7,173 bases of DNA from DATLSM01 sp035534175 (GTDB lineage: Bacteria; Actinomycetota; Thermoleophilia; Solirubrobacterales; 70-9). Both the position numbers and the translations under genes were made by a program. The stretch is taken from the NCBI GenBank assembly GCA_035534175.1, contig DATLSM010000107.1, positions 1 to 7,173 of the forward strand. Reading direction: 5' to 3'. The notes under the pieces are model-generated. The model was not told the DNA's origin. It was given only the letters and a program-made list of their open reading frames with translations, and made no database searches. Below, piece after piece: positions 1 through 5,642 of the stretch (position 1 is its first letter; every line of letters starts with the position of its first letter).

Positions 1-128
1 GGGGCGATCCCGCCCCGCATGAAGACGATCAGATCGCCGCTCTCGGTCTGTTCGGCCTGGCTGCGAGCGGCCAGGATGGCGAGCATCGCCAAGGCGACGA
101 GGAGGCCTCGCTTTGCGATTCGACTCAT
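1..128 (-). CDS. Secreted protein of unknown function, N-terminal part only (runs off the left edge)
   Basis: Reading the minus strand from the ATG at 128 gives 42 codons with no stop. They begin MSRIAKRGLLVALAMLAILA and continue through ARSQA to EQTES. This is a classic Sec signal peptide: basic n-region (R3, K6, R7), a leucine/alanine core at residues 8-21, and a probable cleavage site after SQA (residue 25). The mature part starts EQTESGDLIVFMRGGIA, and the two leftover bases at the edge (CC) force a proline next, giving GGIAP. That matches the mature start of the complete secreted protein at 4588-5352 (VRGTSFVFSVSGGVSP), so I take the two as paralogues. There is a weak GGAA eight bases upstream of the start. 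The gene is divergent from the secreted protein at 238. Function is unknown. The rest of the gene lies outside the window, so its intactness cannot be judged. Confidence 0.72.
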   Translation of the reverse strand, partial: MSRIAKRGLLVALAMLAILAARSQAEQTESGDLIVFMRGGIA

Positions 129-225
129 CCCTGTGGTTCCAGCACCCCGTTGCGCCGTTGTTTTCGGCGTCTCTCAGACTGTAGCGCTTATCACAAGCCC
201 TCCAAGCTCTGCGAGCAGTCTGCCC

Positions 226-231
226 TAGACT
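226..231 (+). promoter_or_regulatory. Candidate -10 element for a leaderless transcript
   Basis: TAGACT fits the actinobacterial -10 pattern TANNNT. Six bases (232-237) separate it from the GTG at 238, so transcription would begin on the first base of the start codon. No Shine-Dalgarno sequence lies in front of that GTG, which is what a leaderless message would show. I find no convincing -35 element 16-18 bp upstream. Leaderless genes are common in actinobacteria; the assignment here is inference. Confidence 0.4.
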
Positions 232-237
232 GCTGCA

Positions 238-714
238 GTGGCTCGTCGATCGACCGTTGTCATCGCAGTCGCCGTGACCAGCCTGTGGGCGGTAACGGTC
301 ACCACGGCAAGCCCTCCGCCCGGGAATGCCGCGTTCGCCGAGCAGGCGGCCTCATCGTCTACCCTGCCCCAGGTCGTCTGCGCGACCACCTACGGGCCAA
401 TAGGGAAGGCCAAGTTCGCCTATCGCACGCGGCCGCGCGCCTGCCTCTTCCACAAGCCCGGCACGCCGGTCGACGAAGCGGACCTCGTTGCCGGGAGCAA
501 GCTCAACTGGTTGCGCTGGGACCAGGCGGTTGCGATCGGCAAGGGCAAGTCTGCCGAGAACATGGTCGGGGTCGTGCCAATGGAGGTCAAGCTGACCAGA
601 CCCCAGACGGTCTGTGGCCATACGGTCTTCTCCAGGGCCCAGTTCAAGTTTCCGGCGTCAAAGGGGGGCTTCGGCCGTCCGGTTGCTCTGGATCGCTCAG
701 TCGGTAAATGCTGA
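238..714 (+). CDS. Small secreted four-cysteine protein, function unknown
   Basis: The product is 158 aa. It has a signal peptide: MARRS n-region, a hydrophobic core at residues 7-24 and likely cleavage near TTA (residue 24), although a later site near AFA (residue 34) is possible. The mature part has four cysteines at 48, 69, 126 and 158, the last being the C-terminal residue, so two disulfides are possible after export. Other marks are KLNWLRWDQAVAIGKGK (88-104) and the VCGHTVFSRAQFKF block (125-138). I recall similar Trp-rich, Gly-Lys-Gly-containing exported proteins from Solirubrobacterales genomes, but know no assigned function. GTG is the only sensible start because it precedes the signal peptide directly; no ribosome binding site is visible, and a -10-like TAGACT suggests leaderless translation. 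A hairpin overlaps the stop codon. It is divergent from the partial secreted gene at the left edge. Confidence 0.75.
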   Translation: MARRSTVVIAVAVTSLWAVTVTTASPPPGNAAFAEQAASSSTLPQVVCATTYGPIGKAKFAYRTRPRACLFHKPGTPVDEADLVAGSKLNWLRWDQAVAIGKGKSAENMVGVVPMEVKLTRPQTVCGHTVFSRAQFKFPASKGGFGRPVALDRSVGKC

Positions 715-743
715 GCCTCACCGAGGTCGAGATGCGTGAGGCT
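714..743 (+). terminator. Inverted repeat at the 3' end of the secreted-protein gene
   Basis: AGCCTCAC (714-721) pairs perfectly with GTGAGGCT (736-743) around a 14-base loop. It begins on the last base of the stop codon. No T-run follows, so it could be a U-tract-less terminator, common in high-GC actinobacteria, or an mRNA-end stabiliser. Its right arm overlaps the probable ribosome binding site of the hydrolase starting at 752, so it could also influence translation of that gene. Confidence 0.35.
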
Positions 744-751
744 TCGCAGGC

Positions 752-1630
752 GTGCTCACGAATCGGGTAGAGGGATGGCGCCAAGAGGGCACGGTTGAGG
801 AGGTCCTCGGCCGGCGGCTCTTCGTCCATCGTCATTCGGGAAGCGAGGCTCCCCTGCTGTTCTTCCTCCACGGCTTTCCCTCCAGCTCCTATGACTGGCG
901 CCGGCTGCTCGAGCTGCGCAAAGGGGAGGCGACGCTAGCCTTCGACTTTCTCGGCTTCGGCCTCTCCGAGAAGCCGCGCGGTCACCTCTACACCCTCGCC
1001 TGGCAGGCCGATGCCGCCGAGGAGCTGGTGCGTCGCGCCGGCTCGCCCCCGGTTTTCCTCGTCGGCCACGATATGGGCACCTCGGTCGCGACGGAGCTGA
1101 TGGCGCGGGACCTGCGGGGGAAGCTCGAGATGGACCTGAGGGGTGCACTGCTCTTCAACGGCAGCATGCTGCTGCAGCTGGCCAAGCCGACCGTCGGTCA
1201 GCGCCTCCTGCGCAGCCCGCTCGCCCCGCTCTTCGCGAGGCTGACCAGCGCGCGGTCATTCCGCTCCCAGTTCAGCCGCATCTTCTCCCCGCTACACCCG
1301 CTGAGCGCCGAGGAGGCAGCCGACCAGTGGTCCCTCCTGACCCATGACGGCGGCCAGCGGGTCGCCCATCGAACGATCCACTACATGGATGAGCGCGAAC
1401 GCTTCACTGAGCGCTGGCACGGTGCGATCCGCGACTGGCCCGGACCGCTGACCCTGGTCTGGGGCATGCGCGACCCGGTGTCGCGAGTCGAGGTGCTCGA
1501 TGGCCTCCGCAACCTTCGCCCAGGCGTGGAGACGATCGAGCTCCCGGACGCCGGGCACTACCCGCAGATTGAGCAGCCCGAGTTAATCGCCGACGCTCTG
1601 GACTTCGCGCTTGGGCGCGTGCCTGGGTGA
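752..1630 (+). CDS. Alpha/beta hydrolase, MEST/epoxide-hydrolase-like, with aspartate nucleophile
   Basis: This is a 292-aa single-domain alpha/beta hydrolase without signal peptide, so cytoplasmic. Visible motifs are the oxyanion-hole HGFP at 40-43 followed by SSSYDW, DFLGFGLSEKP at 65-75, the nucleophile elbow GHDMG at 105-109 (Asp107), a catalytic-acid candidate Asp241 in VWGMRDP, and the catalytic His269 in DAGHYPQ. An Asp nucleophile is typical of epoxide hydrolases and haloalkane dehalogenases. The Trp that follows the Asp in those enzymes (GHDWG) is Met here. From memory, the cap region (about 135-230, with HDGGQRV and YMDERERFTERWHGAI) aligns closely with vertebrate MEST/PEG1, which has NDGN, YINQRKKFRRRWVGAL and HYPQLEDP. 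The substrate is unknown. The start is GTG with GAGG ten bases upstream; no earlier in-frame start is apparent. It follows the secreted-protein gene by 37 bp. Confidence 0.9.
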   Translation: MLTNRVEGWRQEGTVEEVLGRRLFVHRHSGSEAPLLFFLHGFPSSSYDWRRLLELRKGEATLAFDFLGFGLSEKPRGHLYTLAWQADAAEELVRRAGSPPVFLVGHDMGTSVATELMARDLRGKLEMDLRGALLFNGSMLLQLAKPTVGQRLLRSPLAPLFARLTSARSFRSQFSRIFSPLHPLSAEEAADQWSLLTHDGGQRVAHRTIHYMDERERFTERWHGAIRDWPGPLTLVWGMRDPVSRVEVLDGLRNLRPGVETIELPDAGHYPQIEQPELIADALDFALGRVPG

Positions 1631-1657
1631 TCTCGAGTGAGGAGCTCCTCGTCGGCT

Positions 1658-1674
1658 CCGTGGCGAGTCCACGG
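1658..1674 (+). terminator. Hairpin downstream of the hydrolase gene
   Basis: CCGTGG (1658-1663) and CCACGG (1669-1674) form a six-base-pair stem closing a five-base loop (CGAGT), 27 bases after the hydrolase stop. A perfect 12-bp palindrome, GAGGAGCTCCTC at 1639-1650, lies just before it. Neither is followed by a T-run. A terminator role is plausible by position only. Confidence 0.35.
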
Positions 1675-1849
1675 CCGCGTCGGTGCCGGCAAGCGACATC
1701 GGCGATCTCGATGCCGTCCCGTACAAGGAGCGTCGTCGCTCTCAACATGGGGCCGATTCTCTCAGGCGAGCACGAATGTCCAAGACGGCGAGGGCCACAG
1801 CCGCCAAGATGCGCTCCAGGGACCGTCCAAATAGAGAGGAGAGGCGCAG
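1675..1849 (+). other. Leader region of the SRPBCC gene with strong ribosome binding site
   Basis: I see no coding signal here: the short open frames have no family resemblance and overlap one another. The clear element is the purine-rich AGAGAGGAGAGG at about 1833-1844, an excellent Shine-Dalgarno sequence five bases before the ATG at 1850, which fixes the start of the SRPBCC gene. No convincing promoter hexamers could be picked out. Confidence 0.5.
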
Positions 1850-2245
1850 ATGGCTTCGATCCGCGAGGAGATTCAAATAGATGCCAGTCCGCAGGACGTG
1901 TGGGCGGCGGTTCGCGATTGGGGCGCTCTTCACGAGCGTCTGGTGCCCGGGTTTGTCGTCGATACCCGCCTCGACGGGGATGACAGGATCGTCACCTTCG
2001 CCAACGGTACCGTGATGCGCGAGCTGTTGGTCGACCTCGACGATGAGGCCCGGCGGCTCGTCTGGTCGGTCATCGACGGCCCCTACACCCACCACAACGC
2101 ATCGGCGCAGGTCTTCTCCGATGGGAAGGACGGCGCCAGGTTCGTCTGGATCGCGGATCTCCTGCCCGATGAGTTGGTCGGCCCCACCGAGGCGGCGATG
2201 GAGCAGGGGACGGGCGTCGTCAAGAAGACGCTCGAGGCCCAATAG
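1850..2245 (+). CDS. SRPBCC (START/Bet v 1-like) family protein
   Basis: This 131-aa soluble protein has the order of elements expected of the SRPBCC helix-grip fold. A first beta strand (SIREEIQIDAS, 3-13) is followed by a helix, PQDVWAAVRDWG (14-25). A run of strands follows, including DDRIVTFANG, RRLVWSVIDG and ARFVWIADLLP. A long C-terminal helix runs from EAAMEQGTGVVKKTLEAQ. Members bind hydrophobic ligands in a cavity; some are polyketide cyclases, aromatase subunits or stress proteins, and many are of unknown ligand. The length fits the family. The ATG is supported by AGAGAGGAGAGG immediately upstream. No partner gene adjoins: hydrolase 219 bp upstream, kup about 360 bp downstream, so it is probably its own transcription unit. 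The specific ligand cannot be read from sequence. Confidence 0.85.
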   Translation: MASIREEIQIDASPQDVWAAVRDWGALHERLVPGFVVDTRLDGDDRIVTFANGTVMRELLVDLDDEARRLVWSVIDGPYTHHNASAQVFSDGKDGARFVWIADLLPDELVGPTEAAMEQGTGVVKKTLEAQ

Positions 2246-2321
2246 ATACCGGGGCGACGTAGCGGTTGGAACGAGGTAGGGCTCCCCGCGAAGGCTGACC
2301 CAACGGAGGCGATGTGGGCCG

Positions 2322-2354
2322 GGCCGGGCTGCCTGGGGTCCCCAGGGGCCGGCC
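2322..2354. repeat. Strong GC-rich inverted repeat
   Basis: The core CCTGGGG-T-CCCCAGG (2332-2346) is a perfect 15-base inverted repeat. An outer pair of arms, GGCCGGGC (2322-2329) and GGCCGGCC (2347-2354), matches at seven of eight positions. The whole would form a long stable hairpin in RNA from either strand. It lies 76 bp after the SRPBCC stop and could terminate that transcript, though no T-run follows. Confidence 0.5.
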
Positions 2355-2462
2355 ATCTGCGCCGCGAACTCCCCCTCGGTGAGGATGCCCTGGCTTTCTG
2401 GGTTCTCCCAGCTCCCTGCGCTGGGCGAGCGTCGATTGTCGGGCCTCAAAAAGCGCCGCCAT
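2351..2462 (-). pseudogene. Frameshifted SHOCT-domain remnant
   Basis: On the minus strand one frame from the ATG at 2462 reads MAALFEARQSTLAQRRELGE. The adjacent frame then gives PESQGILTEGEFAAQMA. Joined by removing one base from the CCC run at 2402-2400, they make a sequence that fits the SHOCT domain (consensus, from memory, LxxLxxLrdxGilTeeEFxxkK) with exact spacing from the leucine helix to G-I-L-T-E-x-E-F. SHOCT domains normally sit at the C-terminus and are followed soon by a stop. Here the frame runs on without a stop and there is no recognisable upstream domain, because the plus strand beyond is the kup start. I read it as a decayed fragment. A chance resemblance in a GC-rich antisense frame remains possible. 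Confidence 0.42.
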
Positions 2463-2604
2463 GGTGGCCGCGGCTGGAGCAACCTGATGTGAGCAGCGCT
2501 CGGCCTGGCGGCGCGAGACTCGATTGCTCCCCGTGGTGGTCCGATTTACGCGGTGACCAGCAGCAGTCATGGCGGGTGATGGTGGTGCGCCGAAGGGGTG
2601 TACG

Positions 2605-4563
2605 GTGCTGCCGCCGGGCCCGGAGTCGATGCCGATCAGCAATGACGCCAACAACCGCGGCGCAGCGATGCGCACCCCGGCCCAGGCGGCGCTGGTGGTC
2701 GGCGCGCTGGGAGTCGTCTTCGGCGATATCGGCACCAGCCCGCTCTACACGGTCCAGACGGTCTTCAATCCCACCGATCCGCATCCCGTAACCGCGTCGA
2801 CCGAGAGCGTCTTCGGGATCATCTCCCTGATCTTCTGGGCGGTGACGATCATCGTCACGCTCAAGTACGTGCTGCTGGTGATGCGCGCCGACAACGAGGG
2901 GGAGGGCGGCATCATGGCGCTGATCACGCTGATCAGGCGCCGGGGGGTGCCGGGTGGGCGGCGGACCAAGCTTGCTTTGGCAGCGCTCGGCATTTTCGGC
3001 GCCTCGCTGTTCTTCGGCGACAGCATGATCACCCCGGCAATCTCGGTGCTCTCAGCGGTCGAAGGGCTCAAGGTCGTGGAACCGTCGCTGACCCACCTGA
3101 TCCTGCCGATCACCGCCGCGATCATCGTCACTCTGTTTGCCACCCAGCGCCTGGGCTCCGCCAAGGTGGGCCGCATGTTCGGTCCGGTGATGGTCGTCTG
3201 GTTCCTGGTGATCGGCGCCTGCGGCCTCTCCGGCATCGCCACCCACCCGGAGATCCTCAGGGCCCTCTCACCGAGCTACGCCGTCGGCTTCCTGACGGGT
3301 CATTTTTCGATCGCGTTCTTCTCGCTGGCGGCGGTCGTCCTGGCGATCACAGGAGCGGAGGCGCTCTATGCCGACATGGGGCATTTCGGCCGCTCCCCGA
3401 TCACGCGGGCCTGGCTGATGCTCGTGTTCCCGGCGTGCATCCTCAACTACATGGGTCAGGGCGCGCTCATCCTGGGCAATCCGGCGGCGAACATCGCGAG
3501 CCCCTTCTTCCTCCTGGTTCCGGAGTGGGGGCGGGCGCCGATGGTCCTGCTGGCGACGGCGGCAACTGTGATTGCCTCCCAGGCGGTGATCACCGGCGCG
3601 TTCTCCGTCACCCACCAGGCGGTCCAACTCGGGTACCTGCCCCGCCTGCGGATCTTCCACACCTCCGAGGAGACCGCGGGTCAGGTCTACGTCCCCTGGA
3701 TCAACTGGGTGCTGATGGCCTCGGTGCTGACCCTCGTCTTCTCCTTTCAGACCTCGACCGCGCTGGCCTTCGCCTTCGGCATGGCGGTCACCGGCACGAT
3801 CACGATCACCACGCTGCTCTTTTTCTACATCGTGCGCCAGCAGTGGGGGAAACCGCTCTGGCTCGTGGCCACCGGCGCCGGCGCCTTTCTCTTCGTCGAC
3901 TTCCTGTTCCTCGCCGCGAACCTGACGAAGATCACGCACGGCGCGTGGTTGCCGCTGCTGATCGCGATCGCTGTGTTCACGGTGCTCACCACCTGGCAGC
4001 GCGGCCGCGAGCTGGTGACCGAGCGGCGCGAACACGACGAGGGGTCGCTGCGCGAGTTCGTCGATGGGCTGCACGATCGTCGTCCCCCGTTGCGGAGGGT
4101 CCCCGGCACCGCGGTGTTCCTCAACCGGAACAAGACGACGACGCCTCTGGCGATGCGCGCCAACGTCGAGCACAACCAAATCCTGCACCGCCACGTGGTC
4201 ATCCTCTCGATCGAAACGCTTCCCGTTCCGCATGTCGCACCGGCGGATCGCCTCGTGGTCGATCTCGGCTACAGGGATGACGGGATCGCCCACCTCGACG
4301 CTCGCTTCGGCTATATGGACAAGCCCAACGTGCCTGGCGCGCTGCGCCTTGCCGCCGACGCCGGCCTCGAGTGTCCGCTCGAGGTCGACGAAGCCTCCTA
4401 TTTCCTCTCCACGATCGAGCTGCGGGTCGGCGATGCGCCCGGCTTGTCCCGCTGGCGCAAGCGCCTCTTCGTGGCGACCTCGCGAATCACCGCCGACGCC
4501 GCCGAATACTTCGGCCTCCCCCGCGACCGCACAATCATCATCGGCTCCCGGATCGAGGTGTAG
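2605..4563 (+). CDS. kup: KUP/HAK/KT-family potassium uptake transporter
   Basis: From the GTG at 2605 the product is 652 aa, close to the 622 aa of E. coli Kup. It imports K+ across the cytoplasmic membrane, probably by proton symport. Family signatures are GDIGTSPLY (40-48), MRADNEGEGGIMAL (93-106) and FGDSMITPA (137-145). About twelve hydrophobic segments fill residues 20-460, then a soluble C-terminal domain with GTAVFLNR and HNQILHRHVVILSIET, ending SRITADAAEYFGLPRDRT, as in Kup proteins. Start choice: GTG 2605 has AAGGGG six bases upstream. ATG 2569 (12 residues longer) lacks a ribosome binding site; ATG 2629 (8 residues shorter) has GGAG only three bases away but is also possible. The gene stands alone, convergent with the secreted-protein gene that ends 24 bp beyond its stop. 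No trkA- or kdp-type genes adjoin. Confidence 0.96.
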   Translation: MLPPGPESMPISNDANNRGAAMRTPAQAALVVGALGVVFGDIGTSPLYTVQTVFNPTDPHPVTASTESVFGIISLIFWAVTIIVTLKYVLLVMRADNEGEGGIMALITLIRRRGVPGGRRTKLALAALGIFGASLFFGDSMITPAISVLSAVEGLKVVEPSLTHLILPITAAIIVTLFATQRLGSAKVGRMFGPVMVVWFLVIGACGLSGIATHPEILRALSPSYAVGFLTGHFSIAFFSLAAVVLAITGAEALYADMGHFGRSPITRAWLMLVFPACILNYMGQGALILGNPAANIASPFFLLVPEWGRAPMVLLATAATVIASQAVITGAFSVTHQAVQLGYLPRLRIFHTSEETAGQVYVPWINWVLMASVLTLVFSFQTSTALAFAFGMAVTGTITITTLLFFYIVRQQWGKPLWLVATGAGAFLFVDFLFLAANLTKITHGAWLPLLIAIAVFTVLTTWQRGRELVTERREHDEGSLREFVDGLHDRRPPLRRVPGTAVFLNRNKTTTPLAMRANVEHNQILHRHVVILSIETLPVPHVAPADRLVVDLGYRDDGIAHLDARFGYMDKPNVPGALRLAADAGLECPLEVDEASYFLSTIELRVGDAPGLSRWRKRLFVATSRITADAAEYFGLPRDRTIIIGSRIEV

Positions 4564-4579
4564 GAGGCGGTTCCTCTTG
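4561..4579 (+). terminator. Weak hairpin between convergent genes
   Basis: TAGGAGG (4561-4567) can pair with CCTCTTG (4573-4579) around a CGGTT loop, using three G-U pairs. It starts in the kup stop codon. Only 24 bp separate the two convergent stops, so some terminator should be near, but this stem is modest and is weaker when read from the other strand. Confidence 0.22.
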
Positions 4580-4587
4580 CGCGGGCC

Positions 4588-5352
4588 CTACCCCTGCGCC
4601 TTGCAGGACTTGAAGAAGGGGATGTTGAGGCGGCTGCCGTCGGAGGCGGTGAACTTGCCCCGACCTTCGAACAGGCCGCGGGTGCAACGGGCCGAGATGT
4701 AGCTGACTTCGCGCCCGTGGGCGCGGTAACGGCGCCCGACGTTCACATCGATGTAGGTCAGCGCCCCGTAGCCGCCCGCGATTGCCGGCAGGGCGATCGT
4801 CGCGCGATAGCCGTAGCTTCCGGACAGTCGTTCGATCGGCACGACCACGGCGAAGGTCTGGGTGACCGGCGAGGTGATGCGTGCATGTAGGACGACGGTC
4901 GGATTACCGTTGAGGGGAATTCCGTTGAAGAGCGTCAGCGGTGAGCTTGCCGGCACCGGCCCCTGCCCCGGTGGGGCGACCGTGGTTTCGAGGCGCCCGG
5001 TGCCGACGATCGAGCTTTTGCAGATCCGCCGCGCTTCCTCAGGAGTAGCTTCGGCGACGCTGCTTACCGGGCAGGTTGGCAGCCCCCGGGTGTTTAGCCG
5101 CCCCTCGCGGTCGAAGTCGAGCACAGCCAGTTCGAGCGCCGGCGGCACGGCCCTGCCGCCCCTCGGGGAGATGTTGACCTGCCCCTGGAACCGGATCGGC
5201 GCAAAGGCCCGGGGGGGCAGAGTGGTGGGGGAGACGCCGCCGCTGACGCTGAAGACGAAGCTGGTCCCCCGGACCTCGAGGGCATAGGCGCCGGTGGCGC
5301 CTATGAGAAGCAAAAAAGCGAGGATCGCCAGGATGGCGGATTTACGGGGCAT
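4588..5352 (-). CDS. Secreted four-cysteine protein of unknown function
   Basis: The product is 254 aa from the ATG at 5352. The signal peptide is MPRKSAILAILAFLLLIGAT followed by GAYA, with an AYA cleavage motif at 22-24. The mature protein begins LEVRGTSFVFSVSGGVSP and is beta-rich: alternating hydrophobic stretches such as ALELAVLDF, PTVVLHARITSP, TFAVVVPIE and ALTYIDVNVG suggest a beta-sandwich. Four cysteines lie at 94 (GLPTCP), 111 (RRIC), 223 (SARC) and 250 (KSC), allowing two disulfides. I recall many such proteins in Thermoleophilia genomes (RGLPTCP and GGhSP are typical) but no known role. A TTG at 5361 would add three residues and has AAAGGG four bases upstream, so it is a real alternative. 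A TAGCTT (5365-5360) seven bases before the ATG could instead be a leaderless -10. It is a paralogue of the partial gene at 1-128 and is divergent from the small membrane protein at 5418. Confidence 0.85.
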   Translation of the reverse strand: MPRKSAILAILAFLLLIGATGAYALEVRGTSFVFSVSGGVSPTTLPPRAFAPIRFQGQVNISPRGGRAVPPALELAVLDFDREGRLNTRGLPTCPVSSVAEATPEEARRICKSSIVGTGRLETTVAPPGQGPVPASSPLTLFNGIPLNGNPTVVLHARITSPVTQTFAVVVPIERLSGSYGYRATIALPAIAGGYGALTYIDVNVGRRYRAHGREVSYISARCTRGLFEGRGKFTASDGSRLNIPFFKSCKAQG

Positions 5353-5361
5353 CGAGAGCAA

Positions 5362-5417
5362 GCTACCCTTTCATCCCTCCTTTAGGTGTTGGGGGGACAT
5401 TTGCAGGGCGCTCCTCG
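5362..5417. promoter_or_regulatory. Divergent promoter region
   Basis: These 56 bp separate a minus-strand and a plus-strand gene and must hold or overlap promoters for both. On the minus strand AAAGGAGGG (5383-5375), an ideal anti-16S match, directly abuts ATG-AAA-GGG-TAG (5374-5363), a three-codon minicistron before the secreted-protein start. On the plus strand TTTACG (5341-5346) and TACCCT (5364-5369), 17 bp apart, are a weak -35/-10 candidate for the 5418 gene. All assignments are by inspection only. Confidence 0.4.
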
Positions 5418-5612
5418 ATGCTCGTGCTGGCCTCCCTCAAAGTACTGTTGATCCCGCTTGGGATCGCTGTCTTCATACTCGTGCTGCTGGCCATCGGCGC
5501 GATCGGGCTGGGTGTGGCGATGCTGGTGATATCCGGACTCTCCTGGCTATGGCGTCTGGTTTTTAGGGCAGGATCAAGAGCCGAGCGTCGCCTTAACGAT
5601 CGCTTTACGTAG
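5418..5612 (+). CDS. Small hydrophobic membrane protein
   Basis: The product is 64 aa. Residues 3 to about 48 are almost entirely hydrophobic and glycine-rich, with only one basic residue early (K8), enough for two closely spaced transmembrane helices around IGAIGLG, or one long kinked helix. The C-terminal tail, RAGSRAERRLNDRFT, is strongly basic and should stay cytoplasmic by the positive-inside rule. I recognise no family. The ATG has only a poor CAGGG ten bases upstream. Support for a real gene comes from its coherent membrane character, its place in an otherwise empty gap between a divergent promoter and the next gene, and the 30-bp spacing to the glycosyltransferase-like gene at 5643, with which it is probably co-transcribed. 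It may be an accessory peptide of that protein, but this is inference. Confidence 0.62.
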   Translation: MLVLASLKVLLIPLGIAVFILVLLAIGAIGLGVAMLVISGLSWLWRLVFRAGSRAERRLNDRFT

Positions 5613-5642
5613 CCCGCCTACTTTCCGCCGGCCAGAAAACTC

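Larger units (their letters stand above)
2246..2604. other. Intergenic region upstream of kup
   Basis: This 359-bp stretch has no intact gene that I can support. It contains the GC-rich hairpin at 2322-2354, the minus-strand SHOCT-like remnant at 2351-2462, a near-palindrome around the CCATGG at 2459-2464, and the AAGGGG ribosome binding site for kup at 2593-2598. I looked for a ydaO-type c-di-AMP riboswitch, which precedes some potassium transporter genes, and saw none of its conserved blocks. No clear promoter hexamers stand out. Confidence 0.55.

Noticed and set aside
150..707. 185-aa plus-strand frame overlapping the secreted protein at 238
   Set aside because: The 238 frame has a signal peptide and ordered cysteines. 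The overlapping frame is Arg/Gly-rich with no coherent features.
752..1630. Calling the hydrolase a haloalkane dehalogenase
   Set aside because: The halide-binding Trp after the nucleophile Asp is Met (GHDMG), and the cap resembles MEST more than dehalogenases.
1742..2482. 246-aa minus-strand open frame across the SRPBCC gene
   Set aside because: It lies antisense to a gene with an excellent ribosome binding site and family match. Only its SHOCT-like segment (2351-2400) looks meaningful, and that is reported as a remnant.
2524..2549. Promoter for kup from TTGCTC and ATTTAC
   Set aside because: The spacing between the two hexamers is too short (about 14 bp) and the second is a poor -10 match.
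2246..2604. ydaO-type c-di-AMP riboswitch upstream of kup
   Set aside because: Such a switch precedes some potassium transporter genes, but I could not find its conserved sequence blocks in the gap.
3435..4280. 281-aa plus-strand frame inside kup
   Set aside because: It is a second-frame shadow of kup with low-complexity Arg/His/Gly/Ala composition.
3268..4293. 341-aa minus-strand open frame inside kup
   Set aside because: It is antisense to a clearly identified transporter, its composition is dominated by Arg, Asp, Glu, Gly and His, as expected of an antisense GC-rich frame, and it has no recognisable domain.
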